A stretch of 64,000 bases of DNA from JAKAXG01 sp035702985 (GTDB taxonomy: Bacteria; Actinomycetota; Acidimicrobiia; Acidimicrobiales; Palsa-688). Made by a program: the position numbers and the translations under genes. The notes below the pieces were generated by a model. The model did not search any database and was not told the DNA's origin. It saw only the letters and a program-made list of their open reading frames with translations. Below, one piece after another: positions 62,299 to 64,000 of the stretch. The stretch covers positions 1 through 64,000 of the forward strand of contig DASSZD010000115.1 of NCBI GenBank assembly GCA_035702985.1, given 5' to 3'. Position 1 is the first letter of the stretch; each line of letters starts with the position of its first letter.

Positions 62299-63123
62299 AT
62301 GTCGCAGCCCGAACGCGTAACGGTGACGGTGTCCGACGGGGTGGCCGACGTCCGGCTCAACCGCCCGGACAAGATCAACGCCCTCGACGGCGCCATGTTC
62401 CAGGCCCTGGCCGAGACCGGCGACAGCCTGGCCGCCGACCGGTCGGTGCGGGCCGTGGTGCTCTCCGGCGAAGGCCGGGGGTTCTGCGCCGGACTGGATT
62501 TCGAGGCGTTCATGGGCATGGCCGGCGACGACCGGGGCGCCGGTACCACCCGCGGCCTCGGCGGTCGGCTCGACGGGCGCCCCACCAACTTGGGCCAGCA
62601 GGCCGCCTATGCCTGGACCGAGATGCCGGTCCCGGTGATCGCCGCGGTGCACGGGGTGGCCCTCGGCGGCGGGCTGCAGGTCGCCCTGGGCGCCGACCTG
62701 CGCATCGTGGCCCCCGACGCCCAGCTGTCGGTGCTCGAGATCCGCTGGGGCCTGGTCCCGGACATGACCGGCACCGAGGTGCTGCCCCGGCTGGTGGCCC
62801 TGGACGTGGCCAAGGAGCTGGTGTGGACCGGCCGGATGGTCTCGGGCGAGGAGGCGGTGCGCATCGGCCTGGCCACCCGGGTCAGCGACGACCCCCGGGC
62901 CGAGGCGCTGGAGCTGGCCGCCCAGATCGCCGGGCGCAACCCCCACGCCATCCGGGCCGGAAAGCGGCTGCTCGACCGGTCCGGACGGGTCGACCGGGCC
63001 CGCCAGTTCCAGGACGAGTCAGCCGAGATGGCCGCCCTCATCGGAAGCCCCAACCAGGTCGAGGCCGTTCGGGCGTACTTCGAGAAGCGTCAACCGGTAT
63101 TCACCGATCCTGACCTACTCTGA
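62299..63123 (+). CDS. Enoyl-CoA hydratase/isomerase family protein
   Basis: A 274-residue crotonase. The oxyanion-hole motifs are GFCAGLDF and VALGGGLQVALGADLRI. At the first catalytic position (GGGxE) it has Gln, while the second Glu is kept (SVLEIRWGLVPDMTGT), the pattern of enoyl-CoA isomerases rather than hydratases. It is divergent from the FAD oxidase. The next small gene starts 4 nt after its stop. Confidence 0.88.
   Translation: MSQPERVTVTVSDGVADVRLNRPDKINALDGAMFQALAETGDSLAADRSVRAVVLSGEGRGFCAGLDFEAFMGMAGDDRGAGTTRGLGGRLDGRPTNLGQQAAYAWTEMPVPVIAAVHGVALGGGLQVALGADLRIVAPDAQLSVLEIRWGLVPDMTGTEVLPRLVALDVAKELVWTGRMVSGEEAVRIGLATRVSDDPRAEALELAAQIAGRNPHAIRAGKRLLDRSGRVDRARQFQDESAEMAALIGSPNQVEAVRAYFEKRQPVFTDPDLL
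63116..63121 (+). promoter_or_regulatory. Candidate leaderless promoter (-10 TACTCT)
   Basis: TACTCT ends 6 nt before the GTG at 63128, inside the last codons of the crotonase gene. Confidence 0.4.
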
Positions 63124-63127
63124 GACA

Positions 63128-63409
63128 GTGACCGAAGCGACCGAAGTTTCCGCCACCAACCCTGACGACGCCGACGCCGGCGAGCGCATAGAGGCGGCCG
63201 TGAGCGCCTTCAGGCGCCAGCTGGAAGGCCAGGTCTCCGTGCCCGCTTCCGTCGTCCAGGACGGCCTGCTCGACCTCTGGGGCATCCTCCCCGAGGGCGA
63301 CACCCGCGCCGTGGTCGAGCGGTGGCTCACCGAGACGCTGGAGCGCAATCTCTACTCGGTGACCGACGTCGACTCCCGCCTGGACAAGGTCCTGGCCCCC
63401 CAGGACTGA
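63128..63409 (+). CDS. Hypothetical 93-residue helical protein
   Basis: A small acidic protein of unknown function. After a disordered start (1-20) it is predicted helical throughout (ERIEAAVSAFRRQLEGQ, VVQDGLLDLWGIL, VVERWLTETLERNL). No cofactor or metal motif is seen. It lies between the crotonase and the dienelactone hydrolase, both within 5 nt, so an operon is probable. GTG start. Confidence 0.7.
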   Translation: MTEATEVSATNPDDADAGERIEAAVSAFRRQLEGQVSVPASVVQDGLLDLWGILPEGDTRAVVERWLTETLERNLYSVTDVDSRLDKVLAPQD

Positions 63410-63413
63410 CGGC

Positions 63414-64000
63414 ATGAGCGAGGAGAACGCCCGCCAGAACGTCACGTTCCCCAGCAGCGGCGGCCAGGCCCACGGCTACCTGAAGACCCCGGCTTCGGGG
63501 CGCGGGCCCGGCGTGGTCGTCATCCAGGAGTGGTGGGGCCTGACGTCCCACATCGCCGACCTGGTCGACCGCTTCGCGGCCGAGGGTTTCGTCGCCCTGG
63601 CGCCGGACCTCTACGGCGGGACCACGACCCACGACGCCGACGAGGCCGGCCAGCTGATGCAGAGCCTCCCGGTCGACCGGGCCGCCAGGGACCTGTCCGG
63701 GGCGGTGGACTTCCTGCTGGGCCGGGACGACGTCGAGGGCGACCGGGTCGGCGTGGTCGGATTCTGCATGGGCGGGGCGTTCGTCCTGACGCTGGCCGCC
63801 CAGGCGGGGGCCAAGGTGGCGGCGGCCGTCCCGTTCTACCCGGTGGGGCAGTGGCCCGAGGACTTCGCCGGCCTGCAGGCCGCGGTGATGGCCCACTTCG
63901 GCGAGAAGGACGAGTTCATCCCGATCAGCTCGGCCGACGAGTTGGCGGCCAAGATCAAGGCCGGCTCCGGCCAGGAGCCGGTCATCCACCGCTACCCGGC
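63414..64000 (+). CDS. Dienelactone hydrolase family protein (3' end outside window)
   Basis: An open frame from ATG 63414 to the right edge gives 195 residues of a dienelactone hydrolase: QEWWGLTSHIADLVDR, nucleophile C118 in GFCMGG and acid D166 in GEKDEFIP. The catalytic histidine should lie just beyond the window. It is about 30% different in length and motif context from the other family member at 20986-21702, and the two are clearly separate genes. It starts 4 nt after the small hypothetical gene. Confidence 0.88.
   Translation, partial: MSEENARQNVTFPSSGGQAHGYLKTPASGRGPGVVVIQEWWGLTSHIADLVDRFAAEGFVALAPDLYGGTTTHDADEAGQLMQSLPVDRAARDLSGAVDFLLGRDDVEGDRVGVVGFCMGGAFVLTLAAQAGAKVAAAVPFYPVGQWPEDFAGLQAAVMAHFGEKDEFIPISSADELAAKIKAGSGQEPVIHRYP

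Overview
The window is about 70% G+C and reads as a chromosomal segment of an actinobacterium, most likely an uncultured member of the Acidimicrobiia. The clues are a SenX3/RegX3-type regulator pair divergent from pstSCAB, an F420-type luciferase-like oxidoreductase, two Rpf-type cell-wall hydrolases, a short DivIVA protein, a CpfC-type ferrochelatase with 2Fe-2S cysteines, many GTG and TTG starts, at least thirteen candidate leaderless promoters (TAnnnT 6-8 nt before the start codon), and a secreted protein with GYWLVAADGGIFSYGDA repeats that I associate with Acidimicrobiia. The lineage is inference; no rRNA marker is present. I see no tRNA, rRNA, CRISPR array, prophage or intact insertion sequence.

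Layout. 1-3.4 kb: end of an aerobic benzoyl-CoA (Box) degradation operon (boxB, benzoate-CoA ligase, hydrolase). 3.4-6.6 kb: a propeller lipoprotein, a heme-b type membrane protein and a kelch lipoprotein, possibly an envelope redox module. 6.6-8.9 kb: an SDR, a 608-bp non-coding stretch with repeats and possible insertion-sequence ends, and a LysM-Rpf protein. 8.9-13 kb: a glycerol-3-phosphate uptake operon (ugpB-ugpA-ugpE-ugpQ) without its ATPase; the UgpQ enzyme carries a minisatellite in its active-site loop. 13-19.3 kb: a drug-efflux MFS protein, a lone cyclic-nucleotide-binding protein and the helicase HrpA. 19.4-21.7 kb: the hopanoid C-3 methylase HpnR and a dienelactone hydrolase. 21.7-24.7 kb: a DrrAB-like ABC exporter in line with a heme-oxygenase-like diiron enzyme.

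24.7-31.4 kb is the phosphate regulon: phoU, pstB-A-C-S, and divergently senX3-regX3, with a readable PHO box between pstS and senX3. 31.4-39.4 kb holds an F420-type oxidoreductase, a cAMP-gated lysine acetyltransferase of the MtPat type, an HtrA-like protease, two coiled-coil (DivIVA-like) proteins, a response regulator and a soluble hybrid histidine kinase. 39.5-46.4 kb: an acyl-CoA dehydrogenase, then a four-gene overlapping operon (thioesterase, PutA, Nudix, serine hydrolase). 46.4-53.9 kb: nitroreductase, acyl-CoA thioesterase, a Zn-ribbon/maf/dus operon, a second Rpf protein, aminotransferase, crotonase and YbaK. 54-64 kb: a NadD-like enzyme coupled to a 55-residue membrane protein, S-adenosylhomocysteinase with a structured leader, LmbE deacetylase, ferrochelatase, a 3D-domain cell-wall protein with a long leader, amidase, FAD oxidase, crotonase, a small hypothetical protein and a truncated dienelactone hydrolase.

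Common themes are phosphate acquisition (Pst, PhoU, SenX3/RegX3, Ugp/GDPD), aromatic and acyl-CoA catabolism, and cell-wall remodelling (two Rpf proteins and one 3D protein). Many gene pairs overlap by 1-4 nt (TGATG, ATGA, GTGA), so translational coupling is widespread.
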